From the NCBI GenBank assembly GCA_019096195.1, contig JAGTXK010000267.1, forward strand, positions 1 through 64,000: 64,000 nt of DNA. The letters run 5' to 3'. This document shows positions 12,032 to 24,113 of the stretch, piece by piece. The notes beneath the pieces are model-generated. The model was not told where the DNA came from. It saw only the letters and a list, made by a program, of their open reading frames with translations, and made no database searches. Each line of letters begins with the position of its first letter. Position 1 is the stretch's first letter. Source of the DNA: Boletus sp. NGJ. Its lineage: Eukaryota > Basidiomycota > Agaricomycetes > Boletales > Boletaceae. Made by a program: the position numbers and the translations under genes.

Positions 12032-15000
12032 AAAGGTTCTACCCACCCTATAAGGTTATTTCTTTGTATAATGCTCCACCATAGCTATCTGCCAAACCCA
12101 AGACTTTTGGTGGCATACCGCCTCACCAACCTCATCTGACACTGAACTCTCTGACACTGATAAGAGAGGATCCCTCAGTGATCTTGAACTCTCATTCCAA
12201 CAACAACAGGACAACGCCCTTGACCTATCACAATGCCTAATGTCTGAACTTAACATTCCTCAAAACTGCACCCCTCCGTCATCAACCCCAATCACCGCCA
12301 CCCCATCCTTTTCCCTTCCACCACCACCTACAGCCAGCATAACCACTGTCAAACCCACTGAACTCCATATCACTGCCCCCAAACCTTTTACCAGATCCTT
12401 TGACACCTCAGTACAGTGGCTTAATGCTATTCAACTTTATCTTCACATCAATAAAAAGATCTATGACAATGATGACAAACAATTTGTCTTTGCCCTCTCA
12501 TACATGTGTAAAAGCTCCACCCTTACCTGTGCCAACACCTTTCATCAAAATGCGACCACTATTGCCAGCATAACCTTGGGAAGTTTCATTGATTTTATCA
12601 CTGCCTTTGAAAAGGTGTTCAAACACCGAGATAACACTGGGAACCTCATAGCTTGGCTTTCCACCAAATGCATGACGAAGAAGGCCAACAGCACCTACTC
12701 TCCCACCTTGATGAAGTATACTTTTGAGTTCCAAAATAATGCCTCCCTTGCCAAGATCACAGACCCCATCCTGATCAGATACTACTCTGCCAGTATCCCT
12801 ACTGGCCTCATGTGACAAGTAATGTCTATGGACATGGTCTTCATCACCATTGATGACTGGTACTTAAAAATCATTCACTTCCAGACTCAATGGGAATGAG
12901 CTGATGAAATTGCCAAGAGGTATCATAAACCCTCTGCCCACACCTATCACTCATTCTCCAACCCTACCCAGACCAAAACCTATGACCCTGATGCCATGGA
13001 TGTCAATACCATCTCCATCCCGAAAATGACCCCCACTGAATGAGAATAATGCTTTAAAAACAAACTTTGCTTTTATTGTCACCAACCCAGTCATACCACA
13101 GCCACCTGCCCCATGTTCTCCAACAATCACCTCAAAGAAAAGAAAATCTACATAGTCAATGAGGCAAAGACATGTCTGATAACAAAGTAATCAGGAGTAT
13201 TTCCCAGGGTCTTTAAGTAGGGAGACGAACCCAACACATGTTTCCCCTATACCTGATTGAAAATTTATAACTATAAACTCTATGCCCAAAGGAATCTCCA
13301 TCCCCACTTCTGTTTACATTCCCACTCAATCAGCTAAAGCCATTGACACCCATGCTCTTGTTAATAGCAGTGCAGAAATCTCCTGCATTGACTATCAATT
13401 TGTACAACACCATAACCTCCCCACCAAAAGACTAAAGAACCCTATCTGTGCCTGCAATGCTGACTTTTCCTTGAACAAAAATGGTGATATCAAGTTCATC
13501 TGTGATCCCTTCCTTAGAATAAAAGGAATCCTCATGCACATTATCCTCCATGTCTTTTCCTGCAAGAAGGAAAACATCATCCTTGGACAACTGTGATTGC
13601 AGCTTGCTAACCCCACAATTGATTGGCAAAACTGAACCCTCACCCTCAACACTGATGTCAACCAGTCTAATAACCTCTATCATCTCCATAATCAACCCCT
13701 CCCCTCACACATTGACATTCCAATTGACGATGAACCCTTAGAATATCCTGATCATGTTGATGTAAACCTTACCATGTGCCACCACCTCTGAGGTTTCCTG
13801 CAAAAGGAAACAGATGAACACCAATATCTCACCACCACCAACTGCTACCATGTCATGCATCGTATCATCCATGGGGGATGCCAACATGTAGCTCAATCAG
13901 TTATCTCAAGACTCACCATTGCCACAGAACTCGTCCAAACTGCAGAACTTGCTAAGCCAAAGAAAGCTCTCCCTCCAGAATACAGCAAATTCTCGTCCAT
14001 CTTCTTAAAGGAAGCAACTGACCATGTTCCTCCCTCTCAGCCCTATGACCATGCCATCAATCTGAAGGAATCATTTGTCCCCAAAATCAGGAAAGTATAT
14101 CCCCTCTCCCCCCCAGAAGTCACTGCCACTGATGCCTTCATAGAAGAAAACCTCACCTGTGGAAAAATCTGTCCTTCAAACTTCCCTCACACTTCCCCCT
14201 TCTTCTTTATGAAAAAGAAGAATGGTGACCTCCATCCTTGTCAGGACTATCGATACATCAACAAACATACCATTTGTGATGCATACCCACTTTCCCTCAT
14301 CTCCAATCTCATTGACAAACTCCGTGGTGCCACTACTTTCACCAAATTCAACATTCAATGACACTACAATAATGTCCATATCAAAGATGATGATCAATAA
14401 AAAGCTGCTTTCATCAGCCATAAAGGCCTCTATGAACCCACTGTCATGTTCTTCAGCCTCTGCAACTCCCTCACCATCTTCCAACATTTTATGAATAACT
14501 CCTTCCACGATATAATAGCAGAAGGGTGGCTCATTATCTATATGGATGATTTTCTAATCTACTCCCCTGACAATGTTCTACATGCTGAATATACCAAACA
14601 TGTACTTCAACACATGGTTGAACTCAACCTTCACCTCAAACTTGAAAAATGCAACTTCACTGTCACCAAAGTTGAATACTTCAGAATGATTGTCCAACCC
14701 AACTCCCTGTCCATGGATCCTGTCAAGCTTGATGGCATCACTAAATGGCCAGCCCCTACTTGTGTCACTGGTGTTTACTCATTCCTGGGCTTCACCAACT
14801 TCTACCAACAGTTCATTCTAGGATATTCAACCATAGCATGCCCCCTCATCGATCTTATCTGCCAAAACCACCCTTGGGATTGGACCCCAGCTTGCCAAGC
14901 CACCTTTGACCACCTAAGATGCCTCTTTACAGTGCAATCCATCCTCTGTCTTCCCAACTTCACTGTCCCCTTTGCTATTGCCACCAATGCTTCCAAATTC

Positions 15001-16743
15001 ACCTCCAATGCTATTCTCCTCCAAACCAACCCTAATGGCAACTGGCATCACTGTTTCTATCTCTCTGACTCATTCTCTCCTGTGGAACAGAATTACAACA
15101 TCTATGATCACAAATTACTCACCATCATATATGCTCTCAAGGCCTGGTGACATTATCTCCACGACTCCCTCTTTCCTATGCAAGTGTTCACTGATCACAA
15201 AAACCTCACCTACTTTCACACTCCCCAAAACCTTAATTGCTGCCAAGCCCACTGGATGTTAGACCTAGCAGACTTTGACCTGCAAATTATCCACATGCCT
15301 GGTCATCTCCTTGTGGGTCCTGACACTCTGTCCCACCACCCTGACCTCATCCCCACCAACACCTCAGAGAATGATGGCATCACCCTGCTACCCCCCTATC
15401 TTTTTGTCAACCTCATTGACCTCACACTCTCCTCTCACATTCACTCCACCTCTTGCTGGTGATCCTCTTGTTTTGCAACACCTTCAAGCCATTGATACCT
15501 CTGCCCCCACCTTCCTCTGCTCCTGCCTCTCCAAATGGCAATATGCTGACAGTATTCTCACCTACCACAGCCATGCCTACATTCCCCCAGACAGTGACCT
15601 CTGGAAATCCATCCTTTCCCATTGCTATGATCACTCCTCTGCCAGCCACCCTGGCTATCTCAAAACCTGCCAACTTGTCTCTGCCAACTTCTGGTGGCCT
15701 GGCCTGGCCTTCTACATTCACTCTTACATTGCTGGTTGCTCCTCCTGCCAACAATGTAAAGTCAATACCCACTCTGCCAGCCCCTCCTCTCACCCCTATT
15801 CACTTGTCTTCCTCCCTACCCTTCCATCAGATCTCCTACAATCTTATCACTGACCTTCCCCCCTTGGCTGGCTTCAACTCTTTCTTGGTCATGGTCAACC
15901 ATGGGTCTTACTAAGGGGGTGATCCTTTGCTCTATGAAGAAAACTGTCACTACTGAAGGGATCACTATCCTTTTCTTCCACAAAGTATACCGACATTATG
16001 GCCTCTATAATAAAATCATCTCTGACCATGGACCCCAATTCACCTCTGCATTCGCTAAAGAACTCAGTAAACTTCTAAATTATGAACTCTCCCTATCCAC
16101 TGCCTACCATCCCCAATCTGATGGGGAAACTGAATATGTTAACCAAGAGATTGAAACCTACCTCCACATCTTCTGTGGTAACAAACCTACCTCATGGTCC
16201 AAAAAGATCACACATGCAGAATTCACTCATAATCACTGACCCCACTCTGTCACCAGACAGTCACCATTTCCCTCCTCCTTGGATATGAACCACGCCCCTT
16301 ACCCACAGTTATCTCTAACATGGCTGTTCCCACAATAGAAGACCACATTAACCACCTCTCCACAGCTAGGAATAAAGCCCTAGCTGCCCACCAACTTGCC
16401 CACCAAAATAATCTCCCACTCAAAGAAAATATTCAAACCATTTGCCAAAGAAATCTTAAGCGATGCAATGCCAACCCAAAATTCTCTGCCAAAAGGAAAG
16501 GACCTTTCACTATTACTGATGTCCTATCCCCAATAGTTTACAAACTCCAACTTCCAAAGATGTGAAAGATCCACCCTGTGTTCTCACACATCTCTTCTCT
16601 TGCCCTGTTATGAGAATGCCATTTACAGCAAATACCACCCCACCCCACTATCCAACCTTATTGCTGGAGAAGAAGAATATGAAATAGATAAGGTTTTACA
16701 ATACTGTGGAACTCTGTCTTGCCGCTCCTTCCTGATCCGATGG
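12032..16743 (+). mobile_element. Gypsy element B, gag-pol (chromovirus)
   Basis: A near-complete but broken Ty3/gypsy chromovirus body. In order: a gag-like region (about 12240-13150) with a CCHC knuckle near 13070-13115, a protease-like region (about 13280-13600), reverse transcriptase (about 13990-14830, with YMDD near 14537-14550), RNase H (about 14880-15310), an integrase zinc domain (about 15640-15760, HPGYLKTCQ and CSSCQQCK), the integrase core (about 15840-16240, SDHGPQFTSAFAKEL and YHPQSDGETE) and the start of a chromodomain (about 16665-16743). Several breaks are present. The 5' LTR is 11473-12031. An LTR1 element inserted at 16744 splits the chromodomain. The 3' portion lies on the opposite strand at 20811-22198. 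Confidence 0.9.
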
Positions 16744-17629
16744 TGTTATGGTTATGAAAGGAGGTATACCTTTTTTTCTTCCTTCACCCCCTTCCTGGAC
16801 CCTGGGACAACCTTCTCTTTGACTCCTATGACTCGGGATTCCCCTACGACGCCCACACAAGCATCGCCTCATCTGGAACTCCCCTTCTAGGCAATGCCCC
16901 ATCATGGCTGTAACACAGCCCCTTCCTATTTCATTGATATATATATCACCTCTGATTTGATCACAGACATTGCCTCCTCGGCTGTGTTCTCTCGCACACA
17001 GCCTAGTATTCCAAACCCTCCATTTGACTGATGCCTCTGATCTCCTTTATGGTAATACTCAGTCTGTGACTTACGATTATCATGTATGATATGAAGCCTG
17101 CCCTAGATTGGGGAGGTCTATTTATATGGGCATGTCCACCCTTCATGTAAATCTCTAACCTTGATCTACACAATTCAACCTGGTGTAAGGTCATATCTGC
17201 CTCCCCACTGACTTCTGTTCCTAGAAGTCAAAGCTGGAAGCTGTGCTTCTTGTCTTGCTAGTGATTGCCATAATCACTAGCCTCGTTGTTTGTCTTGCTG
17301 CCTATTAGGTCGTAGACAAGACTGTCCTCCCCTATAGCAGACTGGGGTTATAAGAGGTGTCCATATCTACAGAAGTAGACAGATTGTAGAAGCTTTGCAG
17401 AGCATACATTGCCAACAGTTTCTGCTCTGAGTATATTGGGAGCTGGACATTGTTGTTGCTTGCATACTAGGTCTTGGTGGTTATCCAAGACTCTGAAAGC
17501 CTGTTACAGTACTCGCCTGCTGCCCAAACCCTTGCCTATTTGAGAAAGAGAGAGTAATAGGTCTTGGTGAAACTCAGATTGCCTTTGGTTCACCAGGTCA
17601 TGTGTCCCATTGTTATGCAGGTCGTAACA
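16744..17629 (+). repeat. LTR1, 5' LTR of element E, inserted in element B
   Basis: An 886-bp LTR (TGTTATGGTT...GTCGTAACA). The five bases before it, 16739-16743, read GATGG. The sequence adjoining the other LTR1 copy on the opposite strand (22194-22198, complement) also reads GATGG. This fits a single 5-bp target duplication that was later separated by inversion. It is very similar to the LTR1 copies at 7886 and 22199, so the family is relatively young. Confidence 0.9.
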
Positions 17630-19837
17630 AAAGATCAAGGTTATAAACATCTAGTGCCACCTCGCCTAGAATTCCACAACCACCGGACATACATCTATCA
17701 GAGGATAGAGACTCGCTCTCACCACATGCTGCTATCTTAATCTCAACACTCTCTCATTCCGGATAGTGATTCAGAAGAAGAACCGGAACCAACCCCGACA
17801 CATGCAAACCTCTGCAGCGTCATTGGCCAAACATCTCTTCCTCAAGAAGAGTCCCAGAGTCATCTCACTTCCCAGACCTTCGAGACCATTCATCTCCCAT
17901 ATTCCATCTCGATTTCAAGAACTTCCAGGTGGTCTCCACTCGCGCTCCATGACCCCATTGGTAGATCCTACCCCAGAGCCACTCTTTGACGCGGAAGGTG
18001 GCGCCATCCTTGCTAGATCTAAGAGCAGCTGTAGCGAGAACCCAGCAAGACAGGACTCAGACAACAGAAGACATGCCCGAGATCAAAGCTGCCCTACCAG
18101 AGGAGTAGAGTGGAAACACTGAGGATGCCAGGCTGATGGCTCCTATCAATGGAAGCCTATCTTTGGGCTTCATGATGCCTATGGGGAGGACTAGAAGAAG
18201 ACCGTGCTGCTTAACAGGATGACCAAAGGAAGGGGGAAGGCTTTCTCAGAAGCCTGGCATATCAAGCTTGTCCAATTCCGCCACTGTACCAAATGCCACA
18301 GATAAACCTATGCTCCAAGATAAAGGAAAGTCTTCTGCACCATGTCCATGTTCTCTCCACACAACACCAAGGAAGCTGCACAGACAACGGCTCAGAACCC
18401 TTAGACAGAATGTCTGAGCAAAAAACAGCTTTGATCAATATCTAGCCGACTTCAGCCTCTATGCAGTCCATTCTGGCCTAACTGAACTGGATGCCATCCT
18501 GGAATACTTCTTGTGTGGGGTAAGCAGAGACATTGTGTCTCAACTTCAAAGCTCTGGAATCCTCAAGACTACCACCTCTATGGAGGACATCTACATGAAA
18601 GCTGTAGACATCGATAGCGGCATTAAATGTATCAGGTTGCTCTAAGAAGGGGGAGCATTCTACAGAGGACATGAAGGCCCAGGGAGACAGAGAGATCCAA
18701 ACACTATGGATGTGGACTGGATTACCCTCAACCCTGTCACTCATGCTTAACTCATGAGGGAGCAAAGATGCTTCATATGCCAGAAGCAAGGATGCTCCAC
18801 TCAGAACCATGAGGAGTACAAGCTGTTGAAGAAGGGGTACACCCAGAGACCACAGCAATCATAGAGAACATACACCAGGTTGGTAATGACAACCACCAAT
18901 GCACCCTCTGCTATTACACAGAAAGACTTGCTGGATAAATACTTGGATGATATCTCCAGGAGCAATAAGAGAGAAACGATTCTCAGAGTGCTTAAGACCT
19001 CCTTTGACATGGGGATGGATGAGCAGGGGATTCCATTGGAAAGGGAGACCCAGGAGACACTAGTGGCCGTAACCAACTGGCAAGTAGACATTGACGTCTG
19101 TGCCACAGATCCTGAACCCACATCTCATTTTGCTTCATTGACTGCTGAGTCACATTTTTAAAAGGAGGGCCTGGACCAATGCTAGCTCCCTCCTTCACAA
19201 TCACTTCTGTATTTATGTCCAGATCAAAGAGTAATTCTATTCACATTCCACTCTTGATCTGGAAACAGGATGGCACAATTGTTGGAACACATGCACTCAT
19301 TGACAGCAGTGCAACAGGATGCTTTATATCTAGAAGCATGGTAAGAAGGATGGGGTTGCCAGTAATACCGCTCAACACACCAGTACGAGCATGGAATGTG
19401 GATGGGACCCAAAACCAATCTGGGACCATCAAATACAAGACTGACGCAGTCTTGAACTACAGGGGGATGAGAGAGAAATGGGATCTTTTCATTCTCAACT
19501 GTAGCAAAGATGATCTCATCTTTGGACTTCCCTGGCTCCGGGCAGTGAACCTGGATATTGAGTGGAAGAGTGGATGGATAACAATAGTGCTGTCCAAGTA
19601 TAGGGATACCCATGAATATAATCTGGGGACCTTGGAACAACGATACCTGTTGAGGTATCTTAGATATGACAAAGAAGAATTCGTCAAAGGGGAACTTGAT
19701 GAACAGTTCCACCACTGGAGCCCCATACAATGGGCAGAATTCATGAGGGCCACAGGAGACATACCAGAGTATGCTCTCAGAAGAACCACCTTGTCCACTG
19801 TCATTGTGCAGCAAGCAGAGAGGTTGAAGGTACAGTA
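17630..19837 (+). mobile_element. Gypsy-type element E, gag-protease remnant
   Basis: Fossil internal region downstream of the LTR1 copy. A gag-like region (about 18430-18850, FDQYLADFSLYAVHSGLTEL) is followed by a CCHC-like knuckle (CFICQKQGCS, about 18770-18800). A retropepsin-like domain then lies around 19215-19570 (THALIDSSATG, LIFGLPWLR). Reverse transcriptase and integrase of this element are not present here. The sequence stops where repeat R begins at about 19838. The copy is broken in several places. Confidence 0.8.
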
Positions 19838-20810
19838 CTCTCGTAGTGTCTCATAGTATTCTCATAGTACTTTCATAGTGGTCATAGTATTCTCGTAGTA
19901 TCTCATAGTGTCTCATAGTGTCTTATAGTATTCTCATAGTACTTCTGTAGTGGTCATAGTGATGCCATAGTATACATAGTGCTTCCATAGTGGCTTAGCA
20001 ATCCTAATCCTAATCCTAATCCAATTTCAAGCCAATTCTAATTTCAAATTCAATCAAATATTAATTCTATTTATCCTAATCCTAATCCTAATCCTAATCC
20101 CAGTCCCAATTCCAATTCCAATATCCTAATCCTAACAATTTACAAAGTGAAGTGTTGACTTTATGTAATGAGTAGAAAAGGATAAAATTGAGAAACAAGA
20201 GGGTGTGGGAAAGTTTTTGAAGTCTGGCTTGTTTATATAAGAATGGTGGCACAAACATAGGCAAACAATGTCCGCTTTTTTAACACTGAGTGTGGGAAAA
20301 TGAACTTGAATATTTTTTTGAGTGTAGGTCTACACTTTTGGTACACTTTGTGACTACACTTTTACTACACTTTGGTGCGCATTTTTGGTACACTTTTGGT
20401 ACACTTTGTTTGCTACACTGTACTATACTCTGCTACACTTTTGTTTGCTTTTTTTACTACACTCTGTTTGCTACACTGTACTACACTCTTTCCTATACTT
20501 TTTGCACAACATTTGACTACACCTTTGACTACACTTTTTGTACACTTTTTAACCACACTTTTTGTATACTTTTGACTTAGGATTAGAATTAGAATTAGGA
20601 TTAGGATTAGTTTAAAATTACTACTGTGACTATGACTACTATGAATGTACTATGAATGCTATGAATATACTATGGATACTATGAATATACTTTCAATACT
20701 ATACATTATGAACACTATGAACACTATGAGTTATCTATAAAACTACTATGAGTACTATGAAACTACTATGGCACTATGAGCACTATGATGAAATCCTGTA
20801 TTTACTGATG
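19838..20810 (-). repeat. Repeat R, minus-oriented copy (foldback-like)
   Basis: The reverse-complement counterpart of the repeat at 6648-7510. It has CATAGT/ACTATG-type arms (19845-19990 and 20625-20800), a TACACTTTTG-type array (20330-20570), a (TAATCC)n-like stretch (20006-20140) and the same TATA-like interior box. The left neighbour is protease of element E on the plus strand. The right neighbour is LTR4 on the minus strand. It therefore sits exactly at the change of strand between two retroelements. No coding capacity was seen. Confidence 0.6.
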
Positions 20811-20873
20811 GATGTGTAGTAAAGGAGGAAGGAAAAGAGAAAGAAATAGTACATTGGTGGATGGATTGTAACA
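20811..20873 (-). repeat. LTR4 fragment, start of element B 3' LTR
   Basis: Read on the minus strand, this is the first 63 bp of an LTR4 copy (TGTTACAATCCATCCACC and on), matching the start of 11473-12031 with few differences. It follows directly on the displaced 3' coding region of element B and is cut off by repeat R. Confidence 0.75.
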
Positions 20874-22198
20874 TTACCCCTGGCATATGGTCGAAGCACC
20901 ACTAAGACTCATTCAAGGCATTGGTAATCTCCTTGGGGAGATCCGGTGATGTTCCCAATGGCTTCATCACCATATATGTCATCACCATAGTCAATGACAT
21001 CAATAAGAGAGGGGGTGTGATGAGGCGGGACTCTTCTTGGGGTGTGACAAGTGGAGTGAGGGGAAAGGACTCAGTGAATCATTTGCAGGGAATGAGAGAA
21101 GTAATGAGAGGATAATGATGATGAAGGCGGCGATGGGGGGTTTAGACAACAACAAAGAGGGCAACGATAGGCGGCATGGCCCAGGGACCATCGTAGACAC
21201 GAGGGGTATTGGTAATTTGGACATTGGGCACATACATGATTGAGATGGTGACATTGGTAGCAAGTCTCCCCAAACCGGGGGTGGTTGGAGCTGAGAGGGG
21301 TACGGCCATCATTACCAGTCCAACTGGCCTCTATGTGTTGGATTAGATGTAACTTGTCAGAGTGAAGTGGGGTGGAGGAGGCAGACAGAGTGGACAAGGT
21401 GGATAGCAGGGAAATGGTGGGGGGTGGCATACAGTCTGCTATTTCCCTAAGGTATCGATCTAGGTCATTGAGTAGCTCTACTGCACCAAGTTGGTGCATG
21501 GCAGCGACGAGGTCTGCTTTTAACTTCTCATGGATGGCACAAAGATGAATCTGGGTGACTGAGAGGGTTGTGTTGGCAGAGGATCTGTTGGCGACTATGC
21601 CCAATTGGGCACATTGTAGATACTCTTTGTATAATGAATAGAGGGGGGAGGAGTAGTCTAGATGGGCCCCCAACATGAGGGCCATCTGTGGGTTTTCCAG
21701 ATTCCATGTGAGGCAGGTGACATCATTGAGGTCCGGGAAGTCATTCTGGAGTCTGTTGGCATATAGAGGGAGGTCTATGGTAAGGATGGGTCCAGGGGTA
21801 AACATTAGCAACATTGGAGTTGGTACAGGACAAGGAGTAGGTGAGTTGCAGGAAGGAGATGCCATAGGAGTAGGAGGGCAAGTGTTGTCATTGACAATGG
21901 TAGGAGGATGTGGTTCTGGTGAAGGGCGTGGAATAGAAGAAGGTGAAGAATACAGAGAAGATATCAATGATATAGAGTTTGGGGGGAATAAATTGTGAAT
22001 GATGACCAATTCAAAGGAGTCATTGACAAAGAGGGGGTTAGTAGTGTAGGAGGGGTTCATGTCAGAGTCGAAAAAGGGGGGATGTTTTTGGGAAATGCAT
22101 TAGGGTGGCGTTTCTTATAGTCTAGGAGGAGGGTCTGTGCATTTTTCAAGTCCCCTCAGGAACCCAGGAATCTTCTTCTGTGAAGTACCCTTTCCATC
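20874..22198 (-). mobile_element. Element B, displaced 3' part (chromodomain end and knuckle ORF)
   Basis: A minus-strand fossil. Next to the LTR1 copy it starts with the second part of a chromodomain (KGYFTEEDSWVPE, about 22150-22195). It continues as a long open stretch (22060-21071) that is proline-rich at first and then encodes a tandem Cys/His knuckle region (CYQCHHLNHVCAQC, about 21250-21300) and CCLNPPSPP. It ends at the LTR4 fragment. The knuckle region is homologous to that of element C. It is the natural continuation of 12032-16743 but lies in the opposite orientation. Broken. Confidence 0.75.
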
Positions 22199-24113
22199 TG
22201 TTACAACCTCATAACAATGACAATGGGACATGTGACCTGGTGAACTGAAGGCAATCTGAGTTCCACCAAGACCTATTACTCTCTCTTTCTCAAATAGGCA
22301 AGGGTTTGGGCAGCAGGCGAGTACTGTAACAGGCTTTCAGAGTCTTGGATAACCACCAAGACCTAGTATGCAAGCAACAACAATGTCCAGCTCCCAATAT
22401 ACTCAGAGCAGAAACTGTTGGCAATGTATGCTCTGCAAAGCTTCTACAATCTGTCTACTTCTGTAGATATGGACACCTCTTATAACCCCAGTCTGCTATA
22501 GGGGAGGACAGTCTTGTCTACGACCTAATAGGCAGCAAGACAAACAACGAGGCTAGTGATTATGGCAATCACTAGCAAGACAAGAAGCACAGCTTCCAGC
22601 TTTGACTTCTAGGAACAGAAGTCAGTGGGGAGGCAGATATGACCTTACACCAGGTTGAATTGTGTAGATCAAGGTTAGAGATTTACATAAAGGGTGGATG
22701 CCCATATAAATAGACCTCCCCAATCTAGACCAGGCTTCATATCATACATGATAATAGTAAGTCACAGACTGAGTATTATCATAAAGGAGATGTTACGGTT
22801 ACTCGAAGGGGGTACATCTTTTCCCCTTCCTTCACCTCCCGTAGGACTATGGGACGACCTATTCTTCAACTCGGACCAGGGATTCTCCAGGGATTCCCCC
22901 GCAACCCCAACTCAGGCATTGCCCCACCCGGAGCCTCCTTTCTAGGCAGTTATTCGTAACTCCCTTTTTAGGAACCTACCCGTTTGGTATGGACACCGCC
23001 TCCCTCATTTCACCTGATACATGCTTTCTTCCTTCTTGACCCAATCATAGACATTGCCTCCTCGGCTGTGCTCTCTCGTGCATAGCCTAGTATTCCTACC
23101 TTCCCCTTTTGACTCATGCCTTGATTCGCTTATAGTAATCTTTCATCTGCGACTAACGATTACTATATTTGTTATGAAGCCTGCCCTAGACGGGTGAGGC
23201 CTATAAATAGGGACGCAGGCCCTTCATGTAACTCTAACCTAGATCTACACTCCTTCCTGTGTAATCTACCTGCTTCTCCTGCTAAAGGTTCCACTTCACC
23301 TCAGAAGCCTTCCCCATGCTCTGGAGGTGATCGCCCTCACGCTTGTGATCATCTTACTCATCACTTCGCACTTGTGCGCCGTCGTTGCTGTTACAGGCTC
23401 CTAAAGCTTCGGCAACTCCAATGACCAACAGGGGTTGGTCATCGTTGGTCAGGACTCCACCACTGACCCAGCAAGCCCGGGACTCCACCACCGGCAACTC
23501 GTAAAGCCCGGGACTCTACCACCGGCATTAGGCTGCGTAAGCCCAGAAGACTAGCTGACAGAAGGCAACTGTCTCTGGCCTCAGTATCCAGTCTGCCCAT
23601 CCTTCACGAAGGATCACGCCACCGTGGTAAATCCAAGACTCTGCCATTGGTCGTAGAGGTAACGAGAGGACTCTATGTAAAGCTAGCAGTTGGTCCCCAG
23701 TCAGAGGAAACCTTGGGCCTCTGGAGGTAGATATTTCCCTCAAGTCCTGCTAGTCCTATAATCCAACAGGGGGATTATATGGGAATGTGTCACATTGTTA
23801 CCTGGCATAACAGGAGATCAGAGGCATCAGTCAAATGGAGGGTTTGAAATACTAGGCTGTGTGCAAGAGAATACAGCCAAGGAGGCAATGTCTGTGATCA
23901 AATCAGAGATGATATATATATCAATGAAATAGGAAGGGGCTGTGTTACAGCCATGATGGGGCATTGCCTAGAAGGGGAGTTCCAGATGAGGTGATGCTTG
24001 TGTGGGTGTCATAGGGGAATCCCAAGTCATAGGAGTCAAAGAGAAGGTTGTCCTAGAGTTCAGGAGGGGGTGAAGGAAGGGAAAAAGGTATACCCCCTTC
24101 CATAACCATAACA
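22199..24113 (-). repeat. LTR1, second copy of element E, minus orientation
   Basis: Read on the minus strand, this is a complete LTR1 (about 888 bp without the insertion), interrupted by the LTR2 solo at 22791-23812. It has the usual termini. The junction at 22198 carries GATGG (complement), matching the base run before 16744. It is the mate of the LTR at 16744-17629. Confidence 0.88.
22791..23812 (+). repeat. Solo LTR, LTR2 family, target duplication GGAGA
   Basis: A 1022-bp LTR (TGTTACGGTT...GGCATAACA) nested inside the LTR1 copy. It has a perfect 5-bp duplication GGAGA at 22786-22790 and 23813-23817. It is about 190 bp longer than the LTR2 at 2507-3340. Part of the difference is a short tandem repeat (AAGCCCGGGACTCCACCACC-type, about 23450-23540). 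This is the youngest layer in the stack because it interrupts LTR1. Confidence 0.93.

Noticed and set aside
19224-19814. 196-codon minus-strand open frame
   Set aside because: Opposite strand of the recognisable protease region of element E.
20006-20140. TAATCC repeats as an internal telomere remnant
   Set aside because: The motif is not the TTAGGG-type fungal telomere unit. It is short, imperfect and part of repeat R.
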